In this document: positions 51,005 to 60,780 of the stretch, one piece after another
Layout of the letters: each line of letters opens with the position of its first letter
Numbering within the stretch: position 1 is the stretch's first letter
Source: Lewinellaceae bacterium
GTDB lineage: Bacteria; Bacteroidota; Bacteroidia; Chitinophagales; Saprospiraceae
Direction: 5' to 3'
NCBI GenBank assembly: GCA_020636315.1
Contig: JACJYA010000002.1
Span: forward strand, 62,001-126,000
Length of the DNA: 64,000 nucleotides
Made by a program: the position numbers and the translations under genes
Notes under the pieces: model-generated
Database searches by the model: none
Told to the model about the DNA's origin: nothing
What the model saw: only the letters and a program-made list of their open reading frames with translations

Positions 51005-51583
51005 TCAGTTTTCCTCAATGATCCTGACGATGTTCACTTCGATGCCTTCCAAAATTTCGATATTCTTGCTCCAGTCCGCTATCTGCCAGTCCTCACTCTG
51101 CCTGGCTATCATGATTTTTTGAGTATCGGTAAAAATCCATATCACTTTCTTTACGCCGAATTCCAGTAATTGATCCGTCTTTTCGTGATAATATCCCAAT
51201 GGATTCTGAATTTCTTCCAGGTCCGCCTTGGTATCGATCTCGATCACAATTTTGGGAGGGACTTCCAGATATTTATTGACCTTGGGGATATCCTTCAGGG
51301 TTTCTTTTTCATAAATGGCCAGATCCGCTGCCCTCCAGGATTGTTTACTAAACTTTAATCCAACTTCGTTGGAAATTAGCTGATACTTTTTCAAATCGAT
51401 CAACCGGCTCAGTAAAATGATCAACTGGGTGCCTATTAATGCCTGCAAATAACTGCTCCCCGTTAACTCCTCAATTTGCTTTTTCCCTGATAAATAATCT
51501 TTATACCCTTTGTAATAGACCGGTTTCCCATCCACCATCTCGTAGATCAACGCATCGGGTATTGTCTTAACCGCACTTTCCAT
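51005..51583 (-). CDS. Uma2/DUF820-like protein
   Basis: 192 residues. The C-terminal half has the Uma2-type acids: WRAADLAIYEKETL (~85), KYLEVPPKIVIEIDTKADLEE (~105-125) and FGVKKVIWIFTDTQKIMI. The N-terminal part (YKGYKDYLSGKKQIEELTGS) differs from that of the proteins at 40330 and 40936. It belongs to the PD-(D/E)xK nuclease superfamily by pattern, and activity is untested. It lies 38 bp upstream of the caspase gene on the same strand and could be co-transcribed with it. Confidence 0.75.
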   Translation of the reverse strand: MESAVKTIPDALIYEMVDGKPVYYKGYKDYLSGKKQIEELTGSSYLQALIGTQLIILLSRLIDLKKYQLISNEVGLKFSKQSWRAADLAIYEKETLKDIPKVNKYLEVPPKIVIEIDTKADLEEIQNPLGYYHEKTDQLLEFGVKKVIWIFTDTQKIMIARQSEDWQIADWSKNIEILEGIEVNIVRIIEEN

Positions 51584-51846
51584 TTTATCCCTTTAACTTT
51601 TAGATTGCAGTTCTGTATATCAACAAATTTAAAGCTTTCCAGGATTATTTGCCAGGAACAACTCAATAACGCTTTACTGCATCTTCAACAAATCCGGGGT
51701 TAAGCCGGGGCGCCAGCCCCATTGCCATTTAGTTAAGAAAAACAGCCGCCGCTCTTTCAAGGGCCGGATTAAGCTTCTCCTTTAACAGGTCGGCTTTGGG
51801 AAGTCGAAAGGCGAGCCTGGAGTCGCCTTCCGACAAGCCCGGCCGC

Positions 51847-52024
51847 TTAGAGCTTGTTCAAATTTCCATCAATTGGCTGCAAGCGGCAAATTTCATCCTG
51901 CACTTCGTTGAATCCCGATAGACATCGGGACGCCGATGCTTTGGCATCGCCTGCGTTTTTCGCCTCATTCAGAATGAAATTTGCTCGCTTTCCCTCAATC
52001 ATGGAATTTTGGACAAGCTCTTAA
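51847..52024. mobile_element. MITE-like element (178 bp)
   Basis: The ends TTAGAGCTTGTTCAAATTTC and GGAATTTTGGACAAGCTCTTAA are imperfect inverted repeats, and AAATTTCAT / ATGAAATTT give a second inner pair. Inside, TCCCGAT/ATCGGGA and CGATGC/GCATCG form two further hairpins. There is no transposase. Such TTAGAGCTTGT ends are common on Bacteroidota insertion elements. It lies just downstream of fbp. The rest of the 51584-52061 gap shows no gene. Confidence 0.6.
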
Positions 52025-52061
52025 CTTAAGGGGTTGGCGCCGGGCCCACGGCAGGTTTCAA

Positions 52062-53072
52062 TCACTTAAACGTCGGCGCCGCGCTGTACCGCTCCACAAA
52101 TTCCTTCATCTCCTCCACCATGGCCGGCGAGCCGATGGCGATGGTGATGCGCTGATGGAGGTGCTCCACGGGCAGTTCCAGCACCCGCTCCAGCTGGCAG
52201 GTGATGGCTTTGCCGCCGGCCTGCTCTACGATGAAGGAAAGGGGGTTGCACTCGTAAACCAGGCGCAGCTTTCCCTGAGGGTATTTGCGGGTATTGGGAT
52301 ACATGAAAATGCCTCCCTGGAAGAGGATGCGATGGATGTCGGACACCATGGAGCCGATGTACCGGAGGCGGAGGTTGAGGTCTGAGCAGTGGTCGATGTA
52401 TCGGCGCATTTCCACATCGAACTTCAGGTAGTAGCCCTGGTTGACCGAGTAGTAATTGCCGCGGTCGGGTATCTTCATGTCGGTATGGGAAAGGCAGAAC
52501 TCCCCGATCGAGGGGTCCAGGGTGAAGCCATTGACTCCCCGGCCGGTGCTATAGACCAACAGGGTGGAGGTTCCGTAGAGAACATATCCGGCGGCGACCA
52601 GTTCGGTGCCTTTCTGCAGGAAATCTTCCAGGTGCACCGGCCCTTCCGGATCGCTAATGCGGCGATAGATCCCGAAAATGGTGCCCACCGATACATTCAC
52701 GTCGATGTTGGAGGAACCGTCCAGGGGGTCGAAAACCACGACGTACTTGGAGGTTTTGGAAGCTACCGACTGTATGGGAATAAAGTCTTCCAGTTCTTCA
52801 GAGGCGATGCCGCAGCACTCACCGCTGTTCTTCAGGCAGTCGATGAGCTTTTCGTTAGCGTAGAGGTCGAGCTTTTGCACAGCTTCACCGGAGACATTCT
52901 CCGTCCCGGCTTTTCCGAGGATGCTGACCAGGCCCGCCTTATTGACTTCCCGGTTGACGATCTTGGCGGCCACGCCGATATCGCGCAGCAGGCCCGTAAG
53001 TTCGCCGGAGGCATAAGGAAAATCTTTCTGGCGGCGGATGATAAATTCATCGAGGGTTATAATTCGGTTCAT
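52062..53072 (-). CDS. fbp: Class I fructose-1,6-bisphosphatase
   Basis: 336 residues from ATG 53072. The upstream in-frame ATG at 53117 adds 15 residues (MPLKRTENIS...) not expected in the family, while MNRIITLDEFIIRRQKDFPYASGEL fits. The enzyme hydrolyses fructose-1,6-bisphosphate to fructose-6-phosphate in gluconeogenesis. Metal and substrate motifs are visible: IASEELEDFIP, VVFDPLDGSSNIDVNVSVGTIFGIYR (~110-137), YVLYGTSTLLVYSTGRGVNGFTLDP, YIGSMVSDIHRIL and YPNTRKYPQGKLRLVYECNPL. Confidence 0.95.
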   Translation of the reverse strand: MNRIITLDEFIIRRQKDFPYASGELTGLLRDIGVAAKIVNREVNKAGLVSILGKAGTENVSGEAVQKLDLYANEKLIDCLKNSGECCGIASEELEDFIPIQSVASKTSKYVVVFDPLDGSSNIDVNVSVGTIFGIYRRISDPEGPVHLEDFLQKGTELVAAGYVLYGTSTLLVYSTGRGVNGFTLDPSIGEFCLSHTDMKIPDRGNYYSVNQGYYLKFDVEMRRYIDHCSDLNLRLRYIGSMVSDIHRILFQGGIFMYPNTRKYPQGKLRLVYECNPLSFIVEQAGGKAITCQLERVLELPVEHLHQRITIAIGSPAMVEEMKEFVERYSAAPTFK

Positions 53073-53218
53073 ATTTGGTTGGTTTGTACTAATGTTTTCT
53101 GTTCTTTTCAGAGGCATAAATATAAGGGTTATGGGGGAGAAATACTCAGGTTTGCCGCTCCTCCGAACAAGTCTGTTTGGGGCCGTTCATAGTTCCCTGG
53201 TTCCTGAGTTCCCGGTTA

Positions 53219-53270
53219 CCCTGGAAACCAGCGGGTTATCCTAACCCGGACACCCTCAATTGAGCTGCCC
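53219..53270. repeat. Dispersed intergenic repeat, copy upstream of fbp
   Basis: Second copy of the 43083-43135 repeat: CCCTGGAAACCAGCGGGTTA, TAACCCGGACAC, then CAATTGAGCTGCCCC. It lies between the fbp start (53072) and the end of the secreted-protein gene at 53332. Confidence 0.7.
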
Positions 53271-53331
53271 CGTCTATTTTCCTTTGAGGAGGCTCCCTCC
53301 TTTCACCTTCTTGCTTTCAGGCAAAAAATTT

Positions 53332-54336
53332 TCATCTCTTAACAACTCGAATCAGATCTCTGCGGCGTCCATTCTCAATGGCAATGAAATACAATCCTGC
53401 CGGGAATCCGGAGAGGTCCAAACGGTTTTGGTAAATGGTTTGTTGCGACACGAGTTCTCCCCCCGCATTGAAAAGGGAGAAAGTAAGCCCTTTGTGCTCC
53501 GCCGGGAAAGAAAAGTAAAGAAAGCCATCTGTCGGGTTAGGATGAACGGTTATTTCCGCGAAACTTTCAGTAATGGTGGCAGTACGGGTTGGTGAATATT
53601 TAAACCTCCCATCATAATCGACCTGTTTGAGCCGGTAGTAAGTTATACCGAACGAAAGGCCATGGTCTTTGAAACCATACTGGTGCGCCACCTGCGAATT
53701 ACCGAAACCATCCACCCAGCCAATGTTTTCGAAATGTATGCCATCTGTACTTCGCTGGACCTCAAAACCTTCATTATTGTGTTCCGTGGCGGTAAGCCAG
53801 CGGAGCAATGCATTGTCTTCTTTTACCTCAACCGCAAAGGATACCAGTTCCACCGGAAGAGGCGTACTATCTTCAATGACTAATGAGATATTAAAAAACC
53901 CGGCAGCCTGGACACTCATGATGGGGTCATCTACATCACTGTTATCTCCATCCAGATCCGGTTGCACTGAAAAATCGGATGCCGAATAACTCATCCCCGG
54001 ATTTAAACCATAGGTTGCCACCGTCACATATTGGTTCTGCATCCAGTTTTCCGGGCTTGGCAGAGAAGTGCTGCTCATGGTGATGATCCCGGAGGCGGGA
54101 AGCTGCATGGTGTAGCCGGAAGAAACGCTGACAATCTGAGCTACGCCGCTACCGTTCAGTTTCATATTGATGCTGCTGATATTCTGGGAAGTAGTTGGCA
54201 CATCGGCAACCGTATTCTTAATCTGTACCAGAAGTTGCTTTGCGTCGTTATCCACCACTAATCGCACGGTAAACTGGGCCGCCCCCTGCCGGAAGCCTGC
54301 CAAAAGGAAAAATATCAGGAGAGTTGTGTTTTTCAT
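53332..54336 (-). CDS. Secreted protein with T9SS sorting domain
   Basis: 334 residues with signal peptide (MKNTTLLIFFLLAGFRQGAAQ). The N-terminal ~140 residues are beta-rich (FTVRLVVDNDAKQLLVQIKN). A segment typical of Saprospiria secreted proteins comes next (~160-245: LPVELVSFAVEVKEDNALLRW, NEGFEVQRSTDGIHF, YYRLKQVDYDGRFKYSP). The sorting domain (~262-334) reads ITVHPNPTDGFLYFSFP ... GLYFIAIENGRRRDLIRVVKR. No enzymatic motif. It lies 77 bp after the giant sortilin-type gene in the same direction and may be co-transcribed. Confidence 0.87.
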   Translation of the reverse strand: MKNTTLLIFFLLAGFRQGAAQFTVRLVVDNDAKQLLVQIKNTVADVPTTSQNISSINMKLNGSGVAQIVSVSSGYTMQLPASGIITMSSTSLPSPENWMQNQYVTVATYGLNPGMSYSASDFSVQPDLDGDNSDVDDPIMSVQAAGFFNISLVIEDSTPLPVELVSFAVEVKEDNALLRWLTATEHNNEGFEVQRSTDGIHFENIGWVDGFGNSQVAHQYGFKDHGLSFGITYYRLKQVDYDGRFKYSPTRTATITESFAEITVHPNPTDGFLYFSFPAEHKGLTFSLFNAGGELVSQQTIYQNRLDLSGFPAGLYFIAIENGRRRDLIRVVKR

Positions 54337-54413
54337 TGCTATTTTATTTTTCAGAGGATGATCCCGAAGGAAAAGGGCGCCGGGGGCTTGCCTGAGCCGC
54401 CCGGCCAGCCGGT

Positions 54414-57400
54414 TCAGGGCAGATGCGCTACTCTTTCGCCGATGATCGAAAAGCCGAGGATCTGCAAAATAGATTCCCGGTCGTTTGTGCCTCCATTATA
54501 GGTCGTTTTACCATTGAGGTTGACATCCTCGCTTTGATAAGTAAGGTCTTCATTGACAATATTGAATGCCAGCTGCGCCAACACGGCTTCCCGGTCGTTT
54601 GTGCCGCCGTTATAGGTCACTTTACCATTTTCATTGGCATCTCCACCCCAAAGGGCCCTGACGCCGTTTACGGTAGTCGCCGGCGTATTGGTAGTCACTG
54701 CAGGATCCGTCCAAAGGGTAACGGAAGACATGTCCAGGGACAGCGTTCCGGAAGTTAAAGCAATTGGAACGTCCGTGATAACCCCCAGATGATTCCGGTG
54801 TTTAATGGCCACATAATAGTTCCCATCCGGAATGCTGGAAAAGTTGACTTTATCCCCATTTACAGCATTTACCGCACCGTCTTCAAGTAGAAGGGCGGCT
54901 GTTGCGGCCTCTACCGTCGTGGCAGTCCCCGGGCCGGCTCCCGACCGGAGTTCGACTTTCACCCAATCTACAGCGGCAGCCGGAACCAAACTCGTGGAAA
55001 CACCCAATCCGTAAGGGTCAGTCGTGGGGATCAGGCTGTTAATATCGGTGCGCATCGTGGCGCCGGAAGCGGGCATGGCCCCCTGCAGCCTCAGGCCGGT
55101 AATATCCAGGTATTTATCATCCGCAAAATAAACGGTATAATCTTCTGCCTGGGCATAGGTCCCAATGTCGCAGGCATTAGCCGGGATATTATTATACCTG
55201 GATAGCACCCGCATTCGAAGCCCTTTGCCCAGCGTGACACCGGATGTTGGCGTTACGAAGGACAGGGTCCGGGTTCCATCCTTATTCTCCGGGAAGGAAA
55301 CCACCACTTCTCCGGGTTCAAAATCGCCATCGTCATCATAATCGATATAGACCCTGGCGCCCTCATTATTGTAGATGCCTGTCGTGATCGTCACATCATA
55401 GGAGGCGCCTCGTTCCAGAAGAGTCCATTGGGTACAAACATAGTTTTGATAAGGGCCATCATTATTTGAGCTTTTGTAGTCTATGTCTCCCAGGGCGAAC
55501 CTGAAGATCCCAATGCCATAAGGATTATTTTCATTTGCATTTGCGGGAAGCGTACACCCCGTATTAGGCGTCGGCTCACTGCTCATGACCAGAACATTTT
55601 TTACCACCTGGGAAGCGCCGCCATTCACGGAAAGCCTGACCGAGTAAAAACCCGGGCTATTGTAGGTGTGCGAAGGATTTTGAGTGGTGTAATCCGTTAT
55701 TCCGTCGTAATCGACGTCCCAGGCCCAGGAGTTATTGGGTTTCAGGCTGCCATCGATAAAATCAACGGTCAGGCTGCCCGTACAACTGATGCTCTCCCCC
55801 ATTGAAAAGCCGAAGCCCGCAACCGAAGCGGTCACAAAAAAATCGGTGGTGAACAAGCCCCTTCCGTGGGTGGATACTACCACCATTTTGTCGGCCGGCC
55901 GGTATTTCAACATAGTGGCCCGGGTATGGGCAAGGTTAGTATTGCTCGGGCCCCAGTCGGGCGCGCTACTGGCGCCGGTTCCAAAGTTGTCGGTACTCCA
56001 TACCCCCAACTCAGTGGCTAAGAGCACCTCATCCCGGTTGTCCGGATTGTAAAGGGCCCAGCGCACGGGAATATCCGGCAGGTTTCCTTCCTTGCTGTAC
56101 CAGTTCGCACCGCCATCCGTCGTTTCCCAAACGGATTCCACCCCGAAATTGGAATAGGTAACCATGATCTGGTTGTCATCGGCGCCGACATCAATGGAGG
56201 AGGCCCAGCCGGCGGTTGTGATCGGCGTCGCACCGTTATCGATCCGGGAGAGGACAGGCGAGCCGGTGCTCGCATTCGTCAATTTATAGACTCTGCCGTT
56301 GGCAATACCCAAAAACAGCACATCATTGTAAGGGCTAATTTTTAGTGCGGACACTTTGGCGCCGCCCACCGATATGGAGAGATTTGTACTGAGGGGTGTT
56401 CCATCCATTCCCGAGATCCGTTTCAGGCTATTATTTGCCGAGGCCGAATAGAGTACTTTTCGTTGCGAATCGTATTCACTGGGGTTGATAAAATGGCCGG
56501 TGCTCTCCGAGATCAAAGTGGAGAAGGAGTTTCCCCCATCCAGCGAACGGTAGATATTGTTGTAAACATATTGGGTTGTTTGAATATCGGGGTTGAGCTG
56601 GTCAACATGACAATAGGCGCCGTCTCCGCCGGTGACCTCGGTAGTACTTACTATCTGAGGAGAGTCAAACTGTTGCGTTCCGTTGTCCTGTGACCCGGCG
56701 AGAAAATATTGGCTATTCACTTCATTTTTAGTGGCGCAGGCATAGAACTGGGTTACGTTATAGTCCGTGTTCCGGGCAGCAAATACCGGCGTAGCCATAC
56801 CATCGCCTGCATTGGTGGAATAATACACCCCTCCATCATTGCCAAAAATTGCTTCGCTGCTTGCCCCGGGCCGAAATTGAATGGCATGCTGGTCGGCATG
56901 TACTTCGGGCTGGCCGAAACCTCCGTACCAGTGAGAGATGCCTGACCAGGAGGCGCCGCCGTTGGTTGTCCGGTGCAGGTCAATTCCCCCGGCAATCACA
57001 TAATCCGGGTCGGTGGGGTGAACGGCCAGGATCAGGTCATAAAAAGCCTGGCCTTTGGTAAAGTGGGTTACCCCGTTCTCAACAGACCTTGGAATGGAGA
57101 GGCCGGACCAGGTGGCGCCGCCGTCTGTTGACCGTTTTATCCATTCTATGTCATTATCATTAGTTCCGCCTTCCGCCACTGCGTAGATGGTATTGGCATC
57201 GGAGGGTGCACAGGCCAGTTCAATTCTGAGGGGGTTGGTGCTGCCCGAGGGGTCAACAGCGGCGGAAAGGTCCGTCCAGGTGCCGGAAGCCCCGTTATCG
57301 GCATGCAGTGACTTGTAAATTGTTCCATACCCATCGGTGCCGATGCCAAAGCTGGCATAGAGATCTCCGTTCGCGGCAATTTCAATATCCGCAGCCCAAT

Positions 57401-58307
57401 CGTAATGAGTGGCAGGAGAAGGAGGAGGAACGCCAGGGCCCGGATAAGGAGCCAGAACTTTTGTCCAGGACGCGCCGCCATTCGTTGACCGCAGGATGCC
57501 CCCTCTGTTGATGTAATACCCTCTGGTGGCGGCGAAGACCGTTCCGTCACTTTTGACAACGATCTTATTGACATACACAAAATTGCCGGTGCTGGGGTAG
57601 GCCGCTCCCGGGTCGGTGCTGGCCAGCTGCGACCAGGATGCGCCCCCGTCGGAGCTTTTCCAGATCCCCCCACCCTGCTGGGCATCCGCATTGAACCAAC
57701 CTTCCCCGGTGCCGGCGTAGAATTCCTGAGTATTTGCCGGGTTATAGGCAAGGGAACTGATGGCAATATTGTCCCAGAAATCATCCACATGGGTCCAGGT
57801 GATGTTGGAAGCAGTAATATCGTTGGTAAACCAGAGGCCGCCGGATACGCCTCCGGCCCATACTTTTTTATGAGTAGCATCATTGGGGTCGAACATTAAG
57901 GCCCGGGTGCGCCCGCCTACGTTGCTGGGCCCCCGCTCCTGCCACGATACTCCCGCGATCGGCCCTCTGAGTTCCAATAAACGTTCTACTTGTTCATTTG
58001 CGCGCATCAACCGCTCCCGCGGCACCCTCCCCAAAGCGGGGTCCATAGTCATCAGATAATCTTGTTCCATAGCCAGGTCCGGCCTGTCCTTTCGGGGTAT
58101 CCTTTCCCATTCTTCTTCCGTTTTAAGAGAACGGTTCGTAAAGGGGTGGCCGGCCAGCAATTCCGCCCAGGCTGTTTTTTTATCTTCCACCGGATCCCGG
58201 CCCTGCCAAAAATGCGTTGGGAGAAGCCTCCAAATTACTAAGGTTGATGCCCCCGCAACAACGAGCAGCACCAGAAGTGATCCGAATTTGTATTTTCTGG
58301 TTCTCAC
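54414..58307 (-). CDS. Giant secreted protein: BNR/sortilin-type propeller, PKD, GEVED and C-terminal dockerin-like repeats
   Basis: 1297 residues. The N-terminus has a membrane/signal segment (~9-29, FGSLLVLLVVAGASTLVIWRL). A ten-bladed sortilin-like propeller follows (~115-830, with SSDGGASWSQL, STNGGASWTKV, TTDGGANWYSK). A PKD domain (~860-925, WAWDVDYDGITDYTTQNPSH) and a GEVED domain (~975-1070, YIDYDDDGDFEPGEVVVSFP) come next, then a beta domain. Two closing EF-hand-like repeats (~1230-1290) are DANENGKVTYNGGTNDREA and DVNLNGKTTYNGGTNDRES. No VYPNP-type T9SS domain ends it, so its export route and anchoring are unclear. A glycosidase role is possible (relatives bind or cleave polysaccharide), but no active site was identified. 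Confidence 0.85.
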   Translation of the reverse strand: MRTRKYKFGSLLVLLVVAGASTLVIWRLLPTHFWQGRDPVEDKKTAWAELLAGHPFTNRSLKTEEEWERIPRKDRPDLAMEQDYLMTMDPALGRVPRERLMRANEQVERLLELRGPIAGVSWQERGPSNVGGRTRALMFDPNDATHKKVWAGGVSGGLWFTNDITASNITWTHVDDFWDNIAISSLAYNPANTQEFYAGTGEGWFNADAQQGGGIWKSSDGGASWSQLASTDPGAAYPSTGNFVYVNKIVVKSDGTVFAATRGYYINRGGILRSTNGGASWTKVLAPYPGPGVPPPSPATHYDWAADIEIAANGDLYASFGIGTDGYGTIYKSLHADNGASGTWTDLSAAVDPSGSTNPLRIELACAPSDANTIYAVAEGGTNDNDIEWIKRSTDGGATWSGLSIPRSVENGVTHFTKGQAFYDLILAVHPTDPDYVIAGGIDLHRTTNGGASWSGISHWYGGFGQPEVHADQHAIQFRPGASSEAIFGNDGGVYYSTNAGDGMATPVFAARNTDYNVTQFYACATKNEVNSQYFLAGSQDNGTQQFDSPQIVSTTEVTGGDGAYCHVDQLNPDIQTTQYVYNNIYRSLDGGNSFSTLISESTGHFINPSEYDSQRKVLYSASANNSLKRISGMDGTPLSTNLSISVGGAKVSALKISPYNDVLFLGIANGRVYKLTNASTGSPVLSRIDNGATPITTAGWASSIDVGADDNQIMVTYSNFGVESVWETTDGGANWYSKEGNLPDIPVRWALYNPDNRDEVLLATELGVWSTDNFGTGASSAPDWGPSNTNLAHTRATMLKYRPADKMVVVSTHGRGLFTTDFFVTASVAGFGFSMGESISCTGSLTVDFIDGSLKPNNSWAWDVDYDGITDYTTQNPSHTYNSPGFYSVRLSVNGGASQVVKNVLVMSSEPTPNTGCTLPANANENNPYGIGIFRFALGDIDYKSSNNDGPYQNYVCTQWTLLERGASYDVTITTGIYNNEGARVYIDYDDDGDFEPGEVVVSFPENKDGTRTLSFVTPTSGVTLGKGLRMRVLSRYNNIPANACDIGTYAQAEDYTVYFADDKYLDITGLRLQGAMPASGATMRTDINSLIPTTDPYGLGVSTSLVPAAAVDWVKVELRSGAGPGTATTVEAATAALLLEDGAVNAVNGDKVNFSSIPDGNYYVAIKHRNHLGVITDVPIALTSGTLSLDMSSVTLWTDPAVTTNTPATTVNGVRALWGGDANENGKVTYNGGTNDREAVLAQLAFNIVNEDLTYQSEDVNLNGKTTYNGGTNDRESILQILGFSIIGERVAHLP

Positions 58308-58677
58308 GATAGATAGGTTATTACTTAAAAGGTTTGTTCAGCAATTCGCATGGCTCTGAACCTCCGCAAAACGGCAAGGTTTTCAATCCTCACAGAGATC
58401 ACTGGAAATTTGACGCAGGTATCCTGATCAATTCAATTTCTGGGTGATAAGGGAAGAGTAGTAAAGATATAAATTAGTATTATGTAAATTTAAAAAAGAA
58501 ATAATCCTTCGCCAATGATACCCAGGGCTTTTTTTCCTAAAACCCGGCACTCCTATTATCAGAAAGTTTATTTGCCCCCTTTCGTTTATTTACACTTTTC
58601 CCGCCTCTTTTCAACTTATCTTCACCCCGCTGGTTAATAGTGTTGTGTATTAAGCCAACTGAACAACCCGGTTTGTT
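58308..58677. other. Divergent intergenic region, no gene seen
   Basis: 370 bp between the divergent sortilin-type and ABC-exporter genes. It is AT-rich in the middle (58450-58500). A minus-strand TATCTTTA (about 58462-58469) could be a -7 box for the secreted gene, without a clear TTTG partner. Nothing firm could be supported for the plus strand. Confidence 0.5.
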
Positions 58678-60465
58678 GTGAAAGAACTAGCCTACCTGAA
58701 TAAATTTTTCCTTCGCTACCGCTGGCGTTTCCTGCTGGGGGTCATTTTTGTATCTGTATCCAACTACTTTCGGGTCCTCCAACCTCAGATGATACGGGAA
58801 GCGCTCGACCTGGTGGTGGAGAACATCGGCCTGTTCGGCCTGTTCAACGGGTTCGATATGCAGCCGGAGTTGTTCAAAATACTGGGGCGGTCCCTGCTCT
58901 ATTTCGGAGTGCTGGTGCTGATCCTGGCCCTGCTCATGGGCATCTTTATGTACCTGATGCGGCAGACCATCATCGTCATGTCGCGCCTGGTTGAATACGA
59001 TATGCGAAAGGAGATATTCGCCCACTACCAACGGCTGAGCCTTGCCTTCTACAAGCGCAACAACACCGGCGACCTGATGTCCCGCATTACCGAAGACGTA
59101 TCTAAAGTACGGATGTACCTGGGCCCTGCGGTGCTTTATGGCATCAACCTGCTTTCGCTGTTTGTGCTGGTCATCTACTCCATGCTGAGGGTCAATGTGG
59201 AGCTCACGCTTTACAGCCTGGCGCCACTGCCCTTGTTATCCATATCCATCTATTACGTCAGCAGCCTGATCAATAAAAAGAGCGAGGTGATCCAGCGCCA
59301 GCTGGCCACGCTCAACAGCAGCGCCCAGGAGGTCTATAGCGGCATCCGGGTGGTCAAATCCTACGTCCAGGAAGGGGCTATGTCCGGTTTTTTTGCCGAA
59401 CAAAGTGACGACTACAAGGCCAAGTCACTCAACCTGGCAAAAGTCGATGCTTTCTTTTACCCCCTGATGATCCTGCTCATCGGCGCCAGCACCGTGATCA
59501 CCGTTTACGTCGGGGGGCTGCAGGTCGTCCGGGGCGCCATCACCCCCGGCAACATTGCCGAATTCGTGATCTACGTCAACATGCTGACCTGGCCGGTGAC
59601 CGCCATCGGCTGGATCGCCTCCATCGTGCAGCAGGCCGCCGCTTCCCAGAAGCGGATCAACGAATTTCTGAATACCCCGCCGGAAATTACCAACCCATCG
59701 GATGCTATTGACCCTGTAAAAGGGCTGGTCGAATTCGACGAAGTTGATTTCACCTACCCCGACACAGGTATAAAAGCCCTGAAAAAGGTCAGTTTTCGGC
59801 TGGAACCGGGCCAGAAGATGGCCATCATCGGCCGCACCGGATCCGGCAAGACTACCATCGCCGACCTGCTCGCAAGGATGTATGACGTCAGCAGCGGCGC
59901 CATTCGGATTGACGGGAAAGACATCAGGGAACACCACCTTGGCCAACTGCGGCAACACATAGGCTATGTACCCCAGGATGTGTTCCTCTTCTCGGATACC
60001 ATCGCCAATAACATCGCTTTCGGCAAGCGTGATGCCAGCCGTGAGGAAATTGAAAGCCACGCCCGGCACGCCGCCGTTTATGACGATATTATGGAACTCT
60101 CTGATGGCTTCGATACAGCCGTGGGCGAACGGGGCGTTACGCTTTCCGGCGGCCAGAAGCAGCGAGTCTCCATTGCCCGGGCCTTCGTTAAGAAACCGGA
60201 CATCGTTTTGCTGGACGACTGCCTGTCGGCCGTTGATACCAAGACCGAAAAACAGATTCTGGGTTACCTCTCCGGAGCCTTGTCCAATAAAACCGCCATC
60301 ATTATCACCCACCGCATCTACTCTCTGCTAAATTTCGATAAGATCATCGTAATGGAAGACGGGGCCGTCGTCGAAGAGGGCACCCATGAAGAATTGTTGC
60401 GAAAAAACGGGTATTACCAGGAGTTGTTCGAAAAACAAAGGCTGGAAGAAGCCGAAGCGGAATGA
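58678..60465 (+). CDS. ABC exporter, MsbA/MdlB type (fused membrane and ATPase domains)
   Basis: 595 residues starting at GTG 58678, as no ATG lies near. Six membrane helices occupy residues ~15-320 (FLLGVIFVSVSNYF, YFGVLVLILALLMGIFMYLM, LLSLFVLVIYSML). The ATPase has Walker A GRTGSGKTTIADLLARMYD (~385), Q-loop YVPQDVFLFSDTI, signature TLSGGQKQRVSIARA (~486), Walker B DIVLLDDCLSAVD and the H-loop THRIYSLLNF. It acts as a half-transporter dimer exporting lipid, drug or peptide. The exact substrate is not indicated by neighbours. Confidence 0.93.
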   Translation: MKELAYLNKFFLRYRWRFLLGVIFVSVSNYFRVLQPQMIREALDLVVENIGLFGLFNGFDMQPELFKILGRSLLYFGVLVLILALLMGIFMYLMRQTIIVMSRLVEYDMRKEIFAHYQRLSLAFYKRNNTGDLMSRITEDVSKVRMYLGPAVLYGINLLSLFVLVIYSMLRVNVELTLYSLAPLPLLSISIYYVSSLINKKSEVIQRQLATLNSSAQEVYSGIRVVKSYVQEGAMSGFFAEQSDDYKAKSLNLAKVDAFFYPLMILLIGASTVITVYVGGLQVVRGAITPGNIAEFVIYVNMLTWPVTAIGWIASIVQQAAASQKRINEFLNTPPEITNPSDAIDPVKGLVEFDEVDFTYPDTGIKALKKVSFRLEPGQKMAIIGRTGSGKTTIADLLARMYDVSSGAIRIDGKDIREHHLGQLRQHIGYVPQDVFLFSDTIANNIAFGKRDASREEIESHARHAAVYDDIMELSDGFDTAVGERGVTLSGGQKQRVSIARAFVKKPDIVLLDDCLSAVDTKTEKQILGYLSGALSNKTAIIITHRIYSLLNFDKIIVMEDGAVVEEGTHEELLRKNGYYQELFEKQRLEEAEAE

Positions 60466-60556
60466 GGGGAGATGGATAGCCGCCCCGGAAACCCAGCAAC
60501 CCAACAAACTCCTCCCCCCTCTTCCCCCTTTCCTTCACCATTTGCCAACCATTTTT

Positions 60557-60586
60557 TTTGAAATTTTCCACAAATATTTACTTTTG
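60557..60586 (+). promoter_or_regulatory. Consensus Bacteroidota promoter upstream of the PUR-family gene
   Basis: TTTG (60557-60560), 18-bp spacer and TACTTTTG (60579-60586) match -33 TTTG / -7 TAnnTTTG exactly. The gene starts at 60813, so its transcript would have a ~220-nt leader containing the inverted repeat below. Confidence 0.6.
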
Positions 60587-60653
60587 TAAGGGAGTAGTTG
60601 TCAGGAGGAAAACTTTTGGATACAGCCGGCAGGTTTTTTCCTGGGCTATACTC

Positions 60654-60780
60654 ATCACGAGGTAGTTTCTATTGGCCTGAGGCACAAATCAATGAAGCAA
60701 CCTGGCGTTCTGAATTCCGGCCCCAATTGAAGCAGGGCCCGGCGGCAATCCCGGAGCGCTTACCGAAACCACCTCGTGAT
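60654..60780 (+). repeat. Inverted repeat in the leader of the PUR-family gene
   Basis: ATCACGAGGTAGTTTC (60654-60669) and GAAACCACCTCGTGAT (60765-60780) are complementary with one mismatch. They would close a ~95-nt loop that itself can fold (GCCGGC, GGGCCC segments). It may be a structured 5' UTR or RNA, or a small MITE. It ends 32 bp before the GTG start. Confidence 0.6.

Noticed and set aside
60654..60780. 6S RNA
   Set aside because: A long closing stem is present, but I cannot recognise the central open bubble of 6S RNA, and the segment lies directly in front of a gene.
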